Positions 45,060 to 56,500 of a stretch of DNA of 64,000 bases are shown here, piece after piece; position 1 is the first letter of the stretch; the number at the start of each line of letters is the position of its first letter. The stretch is from Sciurus carolinensis (taxonomy: Eukaryota; Chordata; Mammalia; Rodentia; Sciuridae), in the NCBI RefSeq assembly GCF_902686445.1, contig NC_062219.1:42125056-42189055 (forward strand), given 5' to 3'. A model generated the notes under the pieces. The model saw only the letters and a program-made list of their open reading frames with translations. It was not told the origin of the DNA and searched no databases. A program made the translations under genes and the position numbers.

Positions 45060-46110
45060 AAGGATGTCAATAACTTATTAATGAGCTAATTCTAGGGACT
45101 TCCTCAGGCTTCCCCCACCTTTGGCCTACATGTAACTTTGTTATGGTCCACTGCATATTCTTTCAAAACTCTCCCCTGTTGTAATTTCATAATTACAATC
45201 TGTCTGAATTTCCTTCCTCTTTGATGACTAATTCTATCTTTTTAATTTCTTCTCTTCTCCCAGTCCCTCTCACTATTGACATTTTCCTGGGACTTTTAGA
45301 ATTCATTATTCTTTTCACTCTACCTTTTTTGTGTTGATATCCTTGCACCTAATCTTGTAACAGAATTTATAACCAACATTTGGACAGCACCCACATTTGT
45401 GATCTTAAACCTGGTTTTGGTCTTAAATTTCAATGCAACATTTTAAAGATGTCTCTAGATCTCTTTCCATGATTATTCTGACTTTTGTCTAATTTCAGGA
45501 TGAAATTATGGTCTACTTTCCCAGACCTGGGTTTAATATGTTTGTGGATCCACTTTTGTCTTCTCAGTCATCCTGTCACAAGGACTCAGTGTATCTTAAA
45601 CTCTTGCATCTCATTTCTTCCTCAAATTGTGTGATTTCTATTTGCACAATATGCTATTATTTCTCCATATTGCTCCATTTCCACTTCCATTCTTACAGTT
45701 CTTTTTTCAGGTCTGCCTCATTAACACACCAAACTATTTCCTACAATCCTGTCTTATTACTTCCCTCTAGCCCAAATAGCTTTATTTATAGAATCACCTA
45801 GTTTTCCAGAATCTCCTTCCTCTATTTTCAACATTATTTCTTTTGATGTGCATTTATGTACTTTTAGCTTCTGGCAACCAGGATTCCTCCTTTCTGGCTA
45901 CCTTCCTATCTCTGCCCTTGCCTTCATAATTCCCTTAAATCTGGTACTTCTTTTTCATCCATTATATATTTATCTAAATTCAACTTATTCTTTAGAATCC
46001 CATTTAGTGCTCTTCATTACCAGGAAGTCTCTGGTAATCCCTCCCTTTTTGAATTGCCAGATACTTTCTCTGAATATTTCTGCCAGATACAGAGCTTTCT
46101 TAAAGGTATG
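45060..46110 (+). mobile_element. Probable L2 LINE fragments
   Basis: A pyrimidine-rich run with L2-like order: CCCAGTCCCTCTCACTATTG, TTTCCTACAATCCTGTCTTA, TTAGCTTCTGGCAACCAGGA, TACCAGGAAGTCTCTGGTAA. Strongly diverged. The open frames 45508-45801 and 45848-46111 follow from the C/T-rich composition and are not genes. Confidence 0.5.
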
Positions 46111-46145
46111 AATCTGTAAAATGGGAAAGTTGGATAAAAGTCATG

Positions 46146-46151
46146 ATTGTA
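46146..46151 (+). repeat. Left 6-bp target duplication of the solo LTR
   Basis: ATTGTA, repeated at 46931-46936. Confidence 0.9.
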
Positions 46152-46354
46152 TGTTGGGAGCTATGCCATGTGGATGCCAAGATGGCCTGGCAGCCAGCCA
46201 GAAGTTGTTTTGATCACATCTGCGGTGAGGAAGTCGGTTAACATAAACACACTCAGGTGCTTTATCATTGGCCATATTCAAGTGAGTCCACGCACACAAC
46301 GTGTGCACATGTGTTCCCGAGTGCTCCCGCTTGTGCCTGCTTGTTTTGACCTTT

Positions 46355-46440
46355 GCCGTGATTGGGCAGCTGGCTCCTCGCCTGATCTTCGCTTAACTGG
46401 CATGGCCCTACCCTCCGCCTCTTGGAGGGAATATAAGCGG
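46355..46440 (+). promoter_or_regulatory. LTR core promoter (CCAAT and TATA)
   Basis: ATTGGGCAGC at 46361 is an inverted CCAAT box. GGAATATAAGCGGG at 46428-46441 is a TATA-type box about 70 bp downstream. Transcription would run to the right. Confidence 0.65.
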
Positions 46441-46870
46441 GCAGTAGGCAGAAGGCAGAAAGCAGCCGCAGTGGTAGGCAGAAAGCAGCAGGCAGATGGC
46501 AGATCGCAGAGTGGAGGACTAATAACACACCTCTAGGTCGCAGATCACAGATCGCAGTACCCGGGTCACACTACTAAGAAGCACCTCTGAAAGACAGCAC
46601 CTTTAACACGCACCTCTAGCACACACCTTTAGTTTGCAGGATGCAGGACGCACCTCTAAGAAGAAGCAGCAGAACTGTAAGAAGAAATAGATCTCTGAAA
46701 GCGTAGCAAGCCTCTTTCTCTAAAACTCCCTCTAAAAGCCTCTCTTCCTCTAAAATCAAGCAAGCTTCTCTTCGTCTATAAACTAGAGAATAAGTAAGCA
46801 AGCAAGGACGCAGCTCAGGAATAGTTTATTAGGAAGTAGTTTATTTATAGGAAGTAGTTTATTTCCAGTC
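46440..46870 (+). repeat. Internal short repeats in the LTR
   Basis: GGCAGAAAGCAGC-like words recur at 46448-46500. GGAAGTAGTTTATT is repeated at 46829-46866. These local duplications lengthen the R/U5 region. Confidence 0.7.
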
Positions 46871-47109
46871 CACCTCCGATAAATACCCGCGAGATTGTTG
46901 TCCGCAGGCTTGTTGCTGCAGGCAGCGACAATTGTAAAAGTCAGTTTGGAAAATGAGAGAAGGGTATCAGAATCTTGGGTTTGTGTGACTGTTTCAAAAG
47001 GTACATTGAATACTATAAGTACTTAAAGAAATTAAAAACCTATTTTTAAAAATTAAATATGATAAAGGGCATATCATGTTTACATTTGCCCTACATTTTA
47101 CTGGATGCC

Positions 47110-47295
47110 AATGTGGGCTTCGAAAACTGCTGCTTAGGTTTGAATCTGGCCAGGCAGGGCAGTAAGTTATGTAACCTCTTTGTTTTTCATGTTCCTCTTC
47201 TCAAAAGTTGAGAAATAGCACTAGTAACTTCAGAAGGAAGCTCAGAATACACAGAATAGTTAACTGGCACATGATAAATTTCCAGTACATTTAGT
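47110..47295 (-). mobile_element. MIR SINE, antisense
   Basis: TTAGGTTTGAATCTGGCCAG, AAGTTATGTAACCTCTTTGT and TTAACTGGCACATGATAAAT follow antisense MIR. Confidence 0.7.
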
Positions 47296-47929
47296 CAATT
47301 ATCAGCTAATCATTATTTCTCAAAAACAAACTTAGCTTTAAAACATTGTGATATTTCAGGGTAGATGATCTTTAGCATCTCATATCCCCAAATCTCTATT
47401 ATTTTAACACTAGCATAATTCTGTCTAATGTATACAATCATAGGGATTTACATACAGAGACAGTAAAAATGGTAACAATTGCATCTTTGTTATGGATATA
47501 TTAGTCATTCCATGCTTTTAAGACTTACTCATTTTGAGTAAGTATTTACTGATTTAGCTTTTTTATTTTGTGGCAATAAACTTATAAAGAATAGAGAGAG
47601 GTCTTTAAAATTATTTTTTGGGCAAATTCTCTCATTTCCTATCCTCTAGTTTATATTATAGCCTTATAATAATTTATATTATAGTCTTGTTCTCTAGTAC
47701 TTATAACTTGTAGTACTTATAACTCTTGCTTGTGTGTGTCATCTATGTATAGTATATTAAATTCACACAAAATTTGTTAAGTAATTACAATGAAATGCTT
47801 TTCTTTATAGGTTGCCTATCTTTAAAAAGCCTATCCTTTCCCCACTCTTCGTATGCTTTTACTCTGAGTGAAATGGTTTCATTGTTGTAATTTTTTTTGT
47901 CTGAATCATGTCAACTGGATTACGTAGGC

Positions 47930-48034
47930 CACATGAAGTTAGATGCTATGGAAATAAAGAGAAAATTATTTGTTTAGAAATAGATCACATGAAGTTAGAA
48001 ACTATGGAAACAAAGAGAAAATTATTTGTTTAGA
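47930..48034 (+). repeat. 56-bp tandem duplication
   Basis: CACATGAAGTTAGATGCTAT starts at 47930 and CACATGAAGTTAGAAACTAT at 47986. Both run to AAATTATTTGTTTAGA. Unit spacing is 56 bp with a few differences. Confidence 0.9.
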
Positions 48035-49175
48035 CTTTAAAAATCTGCCAATATATTTTAGCTGAGTAATGCTCTATAAATAGAAAATCATTTGTTACAA
48101 ATTTCCATTTTAAAATTAAGGGTGCTACAGAAAGATATTAATTTGTCACTGTTTGCATATTCATACTGTAAATTGAGAGCACTGGTTTAGCTATGCTAAA
48201 ATTGTTAGAACTAACTCAGATTACACAACTTAGAATACATAATAAAACTTCCACGTTTTGAGTAATTATTGTGGCAGCAAATAAAGAGACTTGTGTACAT
48301 GCCTGCATGCATTTTTAAAATTAATAAACATTTGTATTGACATTTCACCACTTAATCAAGACACAATCTCTGTAAACATTACCTTATGATTTAAAAATTC
48401 AAAATATACTTACAGAAATGTAAAATGCTGATCACTTTGACTATAACTTTTTTCTTTATACTTTTCTTATCTGGTAAATTATCAGATTACAAATATGCAA
48501 GTAGGCTTTAGTTCATATTCCTATTTCAATCAGAATTTGACCAGAGTAACTTACTGAAGAATCAGGTTCTCATAAATTTCCCAGGTTTTCAAATCATAAA
48601 CTAACAAGGGAAATGTTCATTTGTACTTCAATTACAGATCTATACTGGTGTTGCTGGTAAGTAAAACTATGATTTATTTTTTTCAATTCATTGGCAAAGT
48701 CTGCTGACAAGTAGAGAAACGGGCCATTTTATGAATGTTTTAACAGACATGTATTTGGAAGGGAATGTGAAAGCATGGAAAAAGTCCTACAGTTGATGAA
48801 TATCATAACAAATTTCCAAGTCTTGCCTATAGTTGAAATAATTCACTATATATTAGTTATACAACTAAATACATAGCACTGGTTTCAGCTTTGGTCACAC
48901 ATTTAACTCATTTAGGGTGTGGAAAAATTAGTCTATTAACATTATAGTGTCTAGGAGTAAAGTTGTAGTATCAATGATTTTTAAGACTTCCTGAAATGAT
49001 TCCAATGCTCAAACAGGTTTGAGCATCATTGGGATAAATATTTTGACTTTTTCTACAAGATTGTTATATGGGAATCTATATAACACCTGAAAATATGTAT
49101 ACATATACGCACATAAACAAATATATGCATGTATCTACATGAAAATTTACAGAGATAATAAAATGTTATTCTTTA
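48035..49175. other. AT-rich DNA without recognised gene
   Basis: No coding sequence or assignable repeat. Confidence 0.5.
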
Positions 49176-49179
49176 ATTT

Positions 49180-49450
49180 GGCATATGTGAATTTTATGAT
49201 GACCTTTATTATTATAAGGTTAACTCAGTGAGTACTCCTTATTTAAACCTTACGATGTATTCCTTATTTAAACCTCATGATACTCAAGTGGAATGTGTAT
49301 TTTCTCTATTTTAATGATAAAGAAACTGAGGCATTGTGATGCCAAGTTACTTGTTCAATGTCATACCACCAGCATGTTGTGTAGCCAGAATTTGAAAATG
49401 ATTCCTCTGAAATCAGATTCTGAGTTGCTAATCATTTTACTACATTGTCA
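49180..49450 (+). mobile_element. MIR SINE, sense, with internal duplication
   Basis: AAAGAAACTGAGGCATTGTG, CCAAGTTACTTGTTCAATGT and GTAGCCAGAATTTGAAAATG are sense MIR. The phrase CCTTATTTAAACC occurs twice (49238 and 49262), a 24-bp local duplication. Confidence 0.75.
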
Positions 49451-49818
49451 TTAATAGTAATTTATAGTTTACTAATTACATAGTTATATCTTTAAAATTT
49501 AGACAATATTTAAGACTGCTGTAGAAACATAAAGTCATCAAAGATATTTATTACTGTTTATGTATTACTTGATTAAAAAAGCTAATTTACTAAAATCTCT
49601 TTCAGTATACTTTTTGAAAGTTAAGTATATCCTGGTTTAAAATATATTTCTGATTAATGTGCAGAAATCTGATATCTTTTGGAAGATTATAAGAAACAGA
49701 GTTTTCTCATGTTTTTCTTTTTAGGGAATGTAGACTGATCCATCAAATCTGTTTACCACAGGGGTTCTTTGTTCTTTGATTTCAGATGTTTAAATATTCA
49801 GGCTAAATTTCCTTGACA

Positions 49819-49832
49819 CCGGTAGATGGCAG
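49819..49832 (+). promoter_or_regulatory. CTCF-like motif
   Basis: CCGGTAGATGGCAG fits the CTCF core consensus CCRSYAGRKGGCRS on the plus strand. It sits outside recognised repeats. Occupancy cannot be known from sequence. Confidence 0.5.
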
Positions 49833-50380
49833 CAACTTTCTGTTATTGGGCACTTGCTCCTAGTACACTCTTGCCTGGAGAACAGACTAAAATAAGATGT
49901 AGGACCACAATCTGTGGTGGCAGTGCACTAAGATATGCAAGTGGAGGTGTATTTTCTATTGGCTTTCAAAAAGCAATTTTCTATTATTGGTTTTGAAAGC
50001 CTATTCCATGCCTTTATTTGAATAGGGATTGAATCATATTTGCTTGGATCTGAAGGAAAAAGTTGAACCAAATGCAGGACATTCTCAACAAAAGTAATAT
50101 TCGAAAGCATTCTGCTATTCTTTGACATTTCATACAGGCAGTTACACACTTTTTCTAAATACAGTGACCTGTATGATATATGTAAGAATTCCAAAAGCAA
50201 TGATCCAGCAAATTTACTAACAGTTCCAGTAAATTTGCTTCACAGATCTTGCATCCAATGATTGCCTTCTGCTCCTGGCATTTTCTGCCTAATATACCAT
50301 GTAATATGGTTCAAATCGAAAGTTTTATTTTGTCGAATCATTCACTAGCGAGATCAGTGAAGCCCTTTGCTGTGTTTTAG
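49833..50380. other. Non-repeat sequence upstream of a candidate exon
   Basis: No coding sequence supported. The minus frame at 49928-50200 has no recognised domain. The region is free of simple repeats and may be host unique DNA. Confidence 0.35.
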
Positions 50381-50477
50381 ACAAATGGAAGCCACTGATG
50401 GCACGGGTTGCATTGCTCCTGAAGGCTTTATTAGAGTTGTCAAAGAAAAAAGTATACATACTCCTATTGCCCTTTCA
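50381..50477 (+). CDS. Candidate host exon with start codon (31 codons)
   Basis: A 97-bp segment has a plausible splice acceptor (CCCTTTGCTGTGTTTTAG just before it) and a strong donor (GTAAGT at 50478). An ATG at 50385 opens a frame that stays open to the donor, 31 codons, ending in phase 0. It begins MEATDGTGCIAPEGFIRVVK. The ATG context (C at -3, G at +4) is moderate. I do not recognise the protein. Chance alone would give an open frame of this length fairly often, so the case rests on the combination of acceptor, donor and start. No neighbouring exon was found within the window. Confidence 0.3.
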
Positions 50478-51534
50478 GTAAGTTTACTTAAATATCATGG
50501 CTGCTTCATATTTTTATGTTAAATACATAGAAATATTCAGATGGCTATTATTAAGATAACTTCTTGTTTGGATACCATTCTTTGGATTGAATAATTGGTA
50601 TCGATGAGAAAGGATGTTTTCATTAATAAATTTTAATAGAATTAGAACGTTAGCTCTCCAAACCCAAAACATTGGGAAATTTCCCAGTTTGGTTTTAGTT
50701 TAAAGAAGCAGAAAGAAACTTTTCATGAATCTAATCCTCCACGGGTTGCCTTCTGAATATTATTCAGATAAGTTTTGGCATTGCTTTATTATGCAGCTTT
50801 CTTATGTGTTTTCATTTTTTTTTAAATTTTCAATGGGCCCAAATCCAATAAATAAATATTTTGAAAGTAGGACACCTTGTTCAAAATTGACACATCCAAA
50901 TAAATATTTATGTTTACTGAGGCCAAATGAGAGATGAAGTGAGCCCAAAGCACTTATTTGTTGAAACTCATTTCTTTACATAATTGTTCCTAAAAGGAAG
51001 ATGAAAGCTAATGAACTCCAGGGATTTGCCCCATAATTAGTTTTATACTGTTGTGAATATAATGAACATAAAGTGATACACAATCGATATTGTTGAATGC
51101 TTTTACAATTCTGACATATGGGAACAAAAGAAACATCTACTTTCTGTTGATTCAGTGAAGTAGTGTTTTTATATAACCATATATAGGGGTGTGATTAGCA
51201 CTGAAAAATCATGTTATAGTAACAGGGAAAATGGAGTAACTTTGTTTTATGGAAGAACTGCCATCCAATCATTTTTAATTGTTTTAAATAAAAGAGGCTA
51301 TCAAGACAGTCAGTTTCTCTGTTTTATAAAAGTGTTTAATGAACCAAGTAAAGATATCCTCACTTTATTTCTATCAACATTATGGCCAAAAATAGAGCTG
51401 AAAATAATGAGTATCCATGATTCAAAGGAATTTGGGTTTAGTATCAAGAATCAAACTTTCTGTGGGCCATTTCTTAGATCCACCCAGATATTATTCTCAA
51501 TTTTAATAGCAAATAGGAAACTTGAAATCCTTTA
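50478..51534. other. No recognised gene
   Basis: AT-rich. The 114-codon plus frame at 51191-51535 has no recognised domain, and its end overlaps an ancient repeat. I treat it as chance. Confidence 0.45.
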
Positions 51535-51690
51535 ATTAATTCTTTCATTAATATTTATTTCAATAAATATTCTAGTGCCTACTTCATGTAGACAATGTAG
51601 TAGTGAAAAAGAGATGTGGTTTCCATGTCCAAGGAATATATAGTCTTTCAGGGGGCAGGAGGTTAAACAATTATTTTCAAAGTAATTTTA
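51535..51690 (+). repeat. Ancient mammal-wide repeat (family of 58920 and 61060)
   Basis: Block order TCATTAATATTTATTTCAAT...AGTGCCTACTTCATGTAGAC...GTTTCCATGTCCAAGGAATA...TATAGTCTTTCAG resembles the common mammalian repeat with GTGCCAGGCACTGT and CATGGAGCTTACATTCTAG-type blocks. Confidence 0.45.
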
Positions 51691-52980
51691 AAAAGTTATA
51701 AACTACTAATTTCAAAACATTCTTAAAATATTGAACCATGCTATTTATACTGAAGAAATATGAAAGTCATGAAAAATTGAAGAATCTAGGACAATTTAAA
51801 TTTCAAAGAAAAGTTCCTTAGTATTTATTTAAAAATCTTTATCTAAAATAAATAAGATTTTGGTATATATAGTTTATCTATTTGCACTGATAAATGGAAG
51901 CTCTACTTTTATGAAGTGTGACGGTATAAGTTTATGAGTAGAATATGCATGAATTAGAATAAAGAAGTTGGCATGTTCTGTAATGGACTTGCCACATCTA
52001 TATTTGACAAATCTCACACATGTAAGATTGACATACATAGATGGGAGAAAATACATCTGTTCTTTAGAAATGTATTTTACTGTCATTTAAATAAATTAAA
52101 ATTGCTTTTTTATGTTAATTTGTAAGATGATTCACAGCATGGAAACAAATGAGTGGATTGTTTACCTGAAAATGAATAGGCTAAAAATTGAAACTGTCTC
52201 CTAGGAAAATGCATGTTGAATTTGGATGAAAAAAAATCTGTAGAAAAACAGGTTAGGACAATATGTGACTTTCAGTCCTGTGTATAGGTTTGTTCATGCC
52301 TGTGAAAATTAGATCAGACTTGTAAAACATAAACACTTCATCTCAGAGTATGAAAGAAACAAAAAGCCATTCACTTTTTAGATTAAATTCTTATAATTTT
52401 CAAATAAAGAATTGGCTAACAGTGATAAAACTTGATTTTAATAACGGAACAGTTTTTTAAAAAATATTAACAGTTGCTAGAGGTGTTAAATGCACAAAAA
52501 AGAGAAGGCACGCTTGAGAGAATGACTATCAGCAACAAATTAGTAGAAAATAGGTGCACAAAACAGAGAAACATAATAAAATGACAGAAAAACCAAAATG
52601 ACAACATTTAATCCTTGAAGATGCAGATAAACAAACTGTCCTTTTGACACCAGAAAGCTTTCTTTTACTCTTGAAATGTATTTGAACATGCTCTATTGTG
52701 TTTTTTTCTGTTTTCATCTACTCAGTCCTTGACATACTCCTACATCTTTCAGTGGAATTAACAGATGTTTGCTTTTTTAAAATCAGTTTTATCAGGGTTC
52801 TTTGATAATATACATTATTTTTTTATTTAGAAATTTGCTATTTTTATAAGGTTCGATTCCCTGTAATTTGTTCTGTAGTGTATATTAGCCTAGGTAAATT
52901 AATTTAAGACCATTCAGTTATAGCTGAATATGAGTTTAAAAATACCCCATCATTTTTGCCTTTCTGCAGAAGTTATTCTA
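51691..52980. other. AT-rich DNA without recognised gene
   Basis: Nothing assignable. Confidence 0.5.
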
Positions 52981-52984
52981 CTAG

Positions 52985-53332
52985 AGTTGGCCCTTCATAG
53001 GTGTGGGATGCTTAGCTGTGAGTTCCACATCTGCAGATTCCACCAACTTCAGATCAAAAACATTTGAAAAGGAATGTTGCTTTCTATATAGAAATATTTG
53101 CAGATTTTGGGGTCATTATCCCTCAACAATAAAGAATAAGAACTATTTACATAGTATTTATATCATATTGAGTATTATAATAATCTAGAGATGATTTAGA
53201 GAATATGATAAATTGCATGTAGTTTATTTGCAAATACCCATTTTATGTAAGATACTTGAGCATCTGAAAACTTTGTTGTCTGCAGGAAGTCCTGGAACCA
53301 TCCCCATGGATACTGAGAGACAATTATACTGC
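52985..53332 (+). mobile_element. MER2-type Tigger (Tc1/mariner) DNA transposon
   Basis: GAGTTGGCCCTTCATAGGTG, ACATCTGCAGATTCCACCAA, AACTATTTACATAGTATTTA, TAATCTAGAGATGATTTAGA and GGAAGTCCTGGAACCATCCC follow MER2, a non-autonomous Tigger element, over nearly its full length (about 345 bp). TA dinucleotides flank both ends, as expected for TA target duplication. Confidence 0.88.
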
Positions 53333-53339
53333 TTAATTA

Positions 53340-53560
53340 ATAAGAATGTACTGTGTATTTTCAAAAATTTTGAGAAAAGATTTTAAGTGTTTTCATGCTA
53401 ATTAACAAATGAAATGGTAATACATTCAACCTGATTTAAACATTACACTATGTATAGATGAACTGAAGCATCACATGAACATGATAGTTTATTAACAAGT
53501 ACACTTTAAAGTTTTTATTTATTAGTTAAAATACATTTAGTAAAAAATTTGCTCTTATAA
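53340..53560 (+). mobile_element. Old L1 3' end fragment, sense
   Basis: CATTCAACCTGATTTAAACA, TTACACTATGTATAGATGAA and AACAAGTACACTTTAAAG resemble the 3' end of the old L1 at 7810-7930. Confidence 0.6.
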
Positions 53561-56500
53561 AAATTCTGGGAGATACACACTTACAAAAAGGAAATTCTTA
53601 AATTTTATTTTGTGTTTAGTTTCCAGAAACCTTTTCAAAAAAATCTTCAAATAAATTATTTGCTATCTTGCTGATGTATAGCATATAGAGATGTGTGCTC
53701 AAAACAGTCAAATTTGAGAATTTTTTTGTGCACATTAATAATGATGGATATGTTTTCTTTGATATTTAGCCCTTGCTTGTTATATTCAAATGTAGTGCTA
53801 CTGGTGGTGTTTAATGAACTAAAATTATTTGTTGTAGTGAAAAAACGAATTGAGGAAAGATTTAGTGAATCTTTGAACCCATAAAACATCATTATTAGTA
53901 TTATACAGAGAACAGTGACCATCTGTTTTCTATCTCCATTGAAACCAGAACATGAAGAAATAAACTGCAGTATGAGCTAGTTAGGTTAGAATAATTGAAG
54001 GATTTCTTGACAGCATTGTTAAACACTGAAATAAACAGGAAGAAAAGTTGTGAAATCTTCTTATATTTTTTTATTCCCTTAATAAACAGCAAAACAAATC
54101 TTTGGCATGTGTTTGTTTCACCTGCAAACTGATAGATCAAGGCTAATTGTTTCCATTTATAATTTTATGAAGATGTTCTTTCAAATAATGTCAGAGTGAG
54201 CATCATGAAAAACTAACAATAATCAAATAATAGAATCTGTTGAGTTTTATTGTATAGTAAGCTCTCTGCAAAGAACTTTGCAAGAATTTTTCCATTTGAA
54301 TATGGCAATGAATTGGGTAGGTCACATGGATTTTGTGGACAGAATCTGTGGACAGATGATGACTGCCACACACCAATTGCTAGCTACAGATTTGTCTGTT
54401 TCTTGAACTTAACATAAATGTTTCTAGAAGGAGCATCCCTTCAGTTATACTTGTAAATTGTACAACTTGGAAAGTGACTTGGACAGGTCTCTTTGGATGT
54501 GTAATTAGAAAATAGAAAACCTGACTCCTAGGGACCTTGTCATTTCTAATGGTCCATGTTGTCCATGGGAGCTCCTAGATTAAGACAGTGCCTTGAAAAG
54601 TTCAGTGAACTGAAAATTACAGTATTTTCTTCCAAAAGGCACAATGCACTTCTGCAAAAGAATGATCCTGAGTAGCTGTCAATAGTATTCTGGAAAAGAA
54701 ACCTATGGTTTTAATAGTTTAGACCTTATACTTATCTCCTTCCCATGGCCATCTCTTCTTTTTTGAAATGAACCCTTCACTTAAGGTTTTTGTAATAGAT
54801 AAATCCTAGGCCTTTGTGGTATTTTTTTTTTTTTTAATTATAAACTTTAGCAACAGGAATTGGCCTTGATTTCACAACCTTGCATGCTTGCCCAGAGGTT
54901 TTACTGATGAGGATGCAATAAGTTCAATTGAAAGAAATAATAATAGTAAAAATATGTAGGCTGGCAGAAAGTCTGCTAGAATCCCAAGTTGATGAAAATC
55001 AAGGACATTTTCCTTTTTGATAAATCTTCCTAAATGAACCCCTTTTCTTCAGTCATGCTTGCACTACTGTTACTGTTTCTGTGCATTCTAGAAGTCCCCA
55101 AGGCAGAGAGCACTAAACAAGAAGTCCAGAACTCTGAGTTCTAATCCAGGCTTGCCATTTGGTCACCAAAATTAAATTGACACAGACCTCAAAATTGAAA
55201 CACATTTTCTCTGTGACTTTGAAGTTGTTTCAACCAATTCTTTTTTTGTTGTTTTTTGTTTAAAAGAGCAGCCATCAAAAACAACACAGAATCTTTAAGA
55301 CCAGTTATTTCCATGGCTTAGGTAGCTCATAGAATATAAGTTGAAGCACTTTTAAAAATGAATAAATAATTTACTTTATTATTGTCTTCTTAACTTGGTT
55401 TGAACTTTTGTTTTTCTTTTAAAAAGAATTGCTACTACAATTCTGTCATTCCTATCTATGTGGGCAAGTGGCCTTAAATCCCTTTTGGCTTATAAGCAGA
55501 CTGTATAACACAGCAGATGTTTGGCCTCTGTAGAAAGACAGTCCTATTAGCAGTGTGAACAGACTTTGGTTTACATAATTAAGAGATGCAGCAGATTCCA
55601 CAGCATGCTTCTTTTAGAATAGCAGGATGTAATGGAGAATATTCACTAGGTAAGTGATCAGTTGTCCCTAGTAAATCTGATCATGTTGATGTGCTCTCCA
55701 AAAGCCAGGAGATGAGGTTACCTAATCACATATGGAGAATATTTACTCATTCAACCTTTCACTAATTAAACAAACCTAAAGTTACTGCCTCTTCAAAGCT
55801 GCCGGGAACTATATAGATCCTTCTTTAAAAGCAACAGCCAAACTAATAATTCATAATGTAGATAATATGGTAGAAAATGTTATACTTTAAAGTCTTTAAC
55901 ATTTTGATTAAAAAGAAGATAAAATAAAACTCTAATTAGCTGCATTTTATTTTGTTTAATTATCTTTATGATTTTTAGTTCCTTTGTATTTTCAAAATTG
56001 ATTTTTGCTAAACTTTTAACTTTGGAATAAATTTAATTTGCAGTACAGAAAATCACCATATGTTTATTACTTAGCTTCCCCTATTTTTAATATTTTATTT
56101 TAATCATGTTGCATTAGTCACAACTAGGAAATCAACACTGATATATTAACAAACTCCATTAAATAAATTCAAGATTTCCTTTGGATTTAACTGGTTTTTC
56201 TATTAATGTCTTTCTTCTATTCCAGAATTTACTCTTGGAGAGAAAACACTTAATTCTATGTCCTTAAAATCCTGAGGTCTGTGAAATTTTTCCTTATTTT
56301 TCAAGAGCTTCATAGTTTTGAGTGATATGGTTAGGGATTTTGAGAATGTCCCTCAATTTGGGTTTGTCTCTTATTTTCTTATGATTAGAAGGGGATTAGG
56401 GACTTTTGGTGAAAAGACCACAGAGGTGAAGTGACAATCTTAATATGTCACATCAGGCAGTACACACTATAAATATGACATCAATATTGCTTAAGAACAA

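Larger units (their letters stand above)
46152..46930 (+). mobile_element. Solo endogenous retrovirus LTR (class II / ERVK-like), 779 bp
   Basis: Starts TGTTGGGAGCTATGCC and ends GCAGGCAGCGACA, giving TG...CA ends, flanked by perfect 6-bp repeats ATTGTA. A 6-bp duplication is characteristic of class II (ERVK/IAP-like) elements, and the TGTTGGGAG start resembles the IAP-type LTR group. It has U3 promoter features: inverted CCAAT (ATTGG, 46361) and a TATA-like AATATAAGC (46430-46438). Downstream is a GGCAGAAAGCAGC-rich R/U5-like region. No primer-binding site or viral gene follows, so the internal part was lost by LTR-LTR recombination. Intact ends and relatively high CpG suggest a fairly recent insertion. 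Confidence 0.92.

Noticed and set aside
46147..46536. 129-codon ORF across the LTR
   Set aside because: Lies in U3/R of the solo LTR. It starts in the target duplication and has no viral or host protein features.
51191..51535. 114-codon plus-strand ORF
   Set aside because: No recognised domain, AT-rich codon use as in the flanks, end overlapping an ancient repeat, no splice or promoter context.
55460..55800. Conserved enhancer
   Set aside because: Only an impression of lower repeat content; no motif cluster strong enough to support a regulatory call without cross-species alignment.
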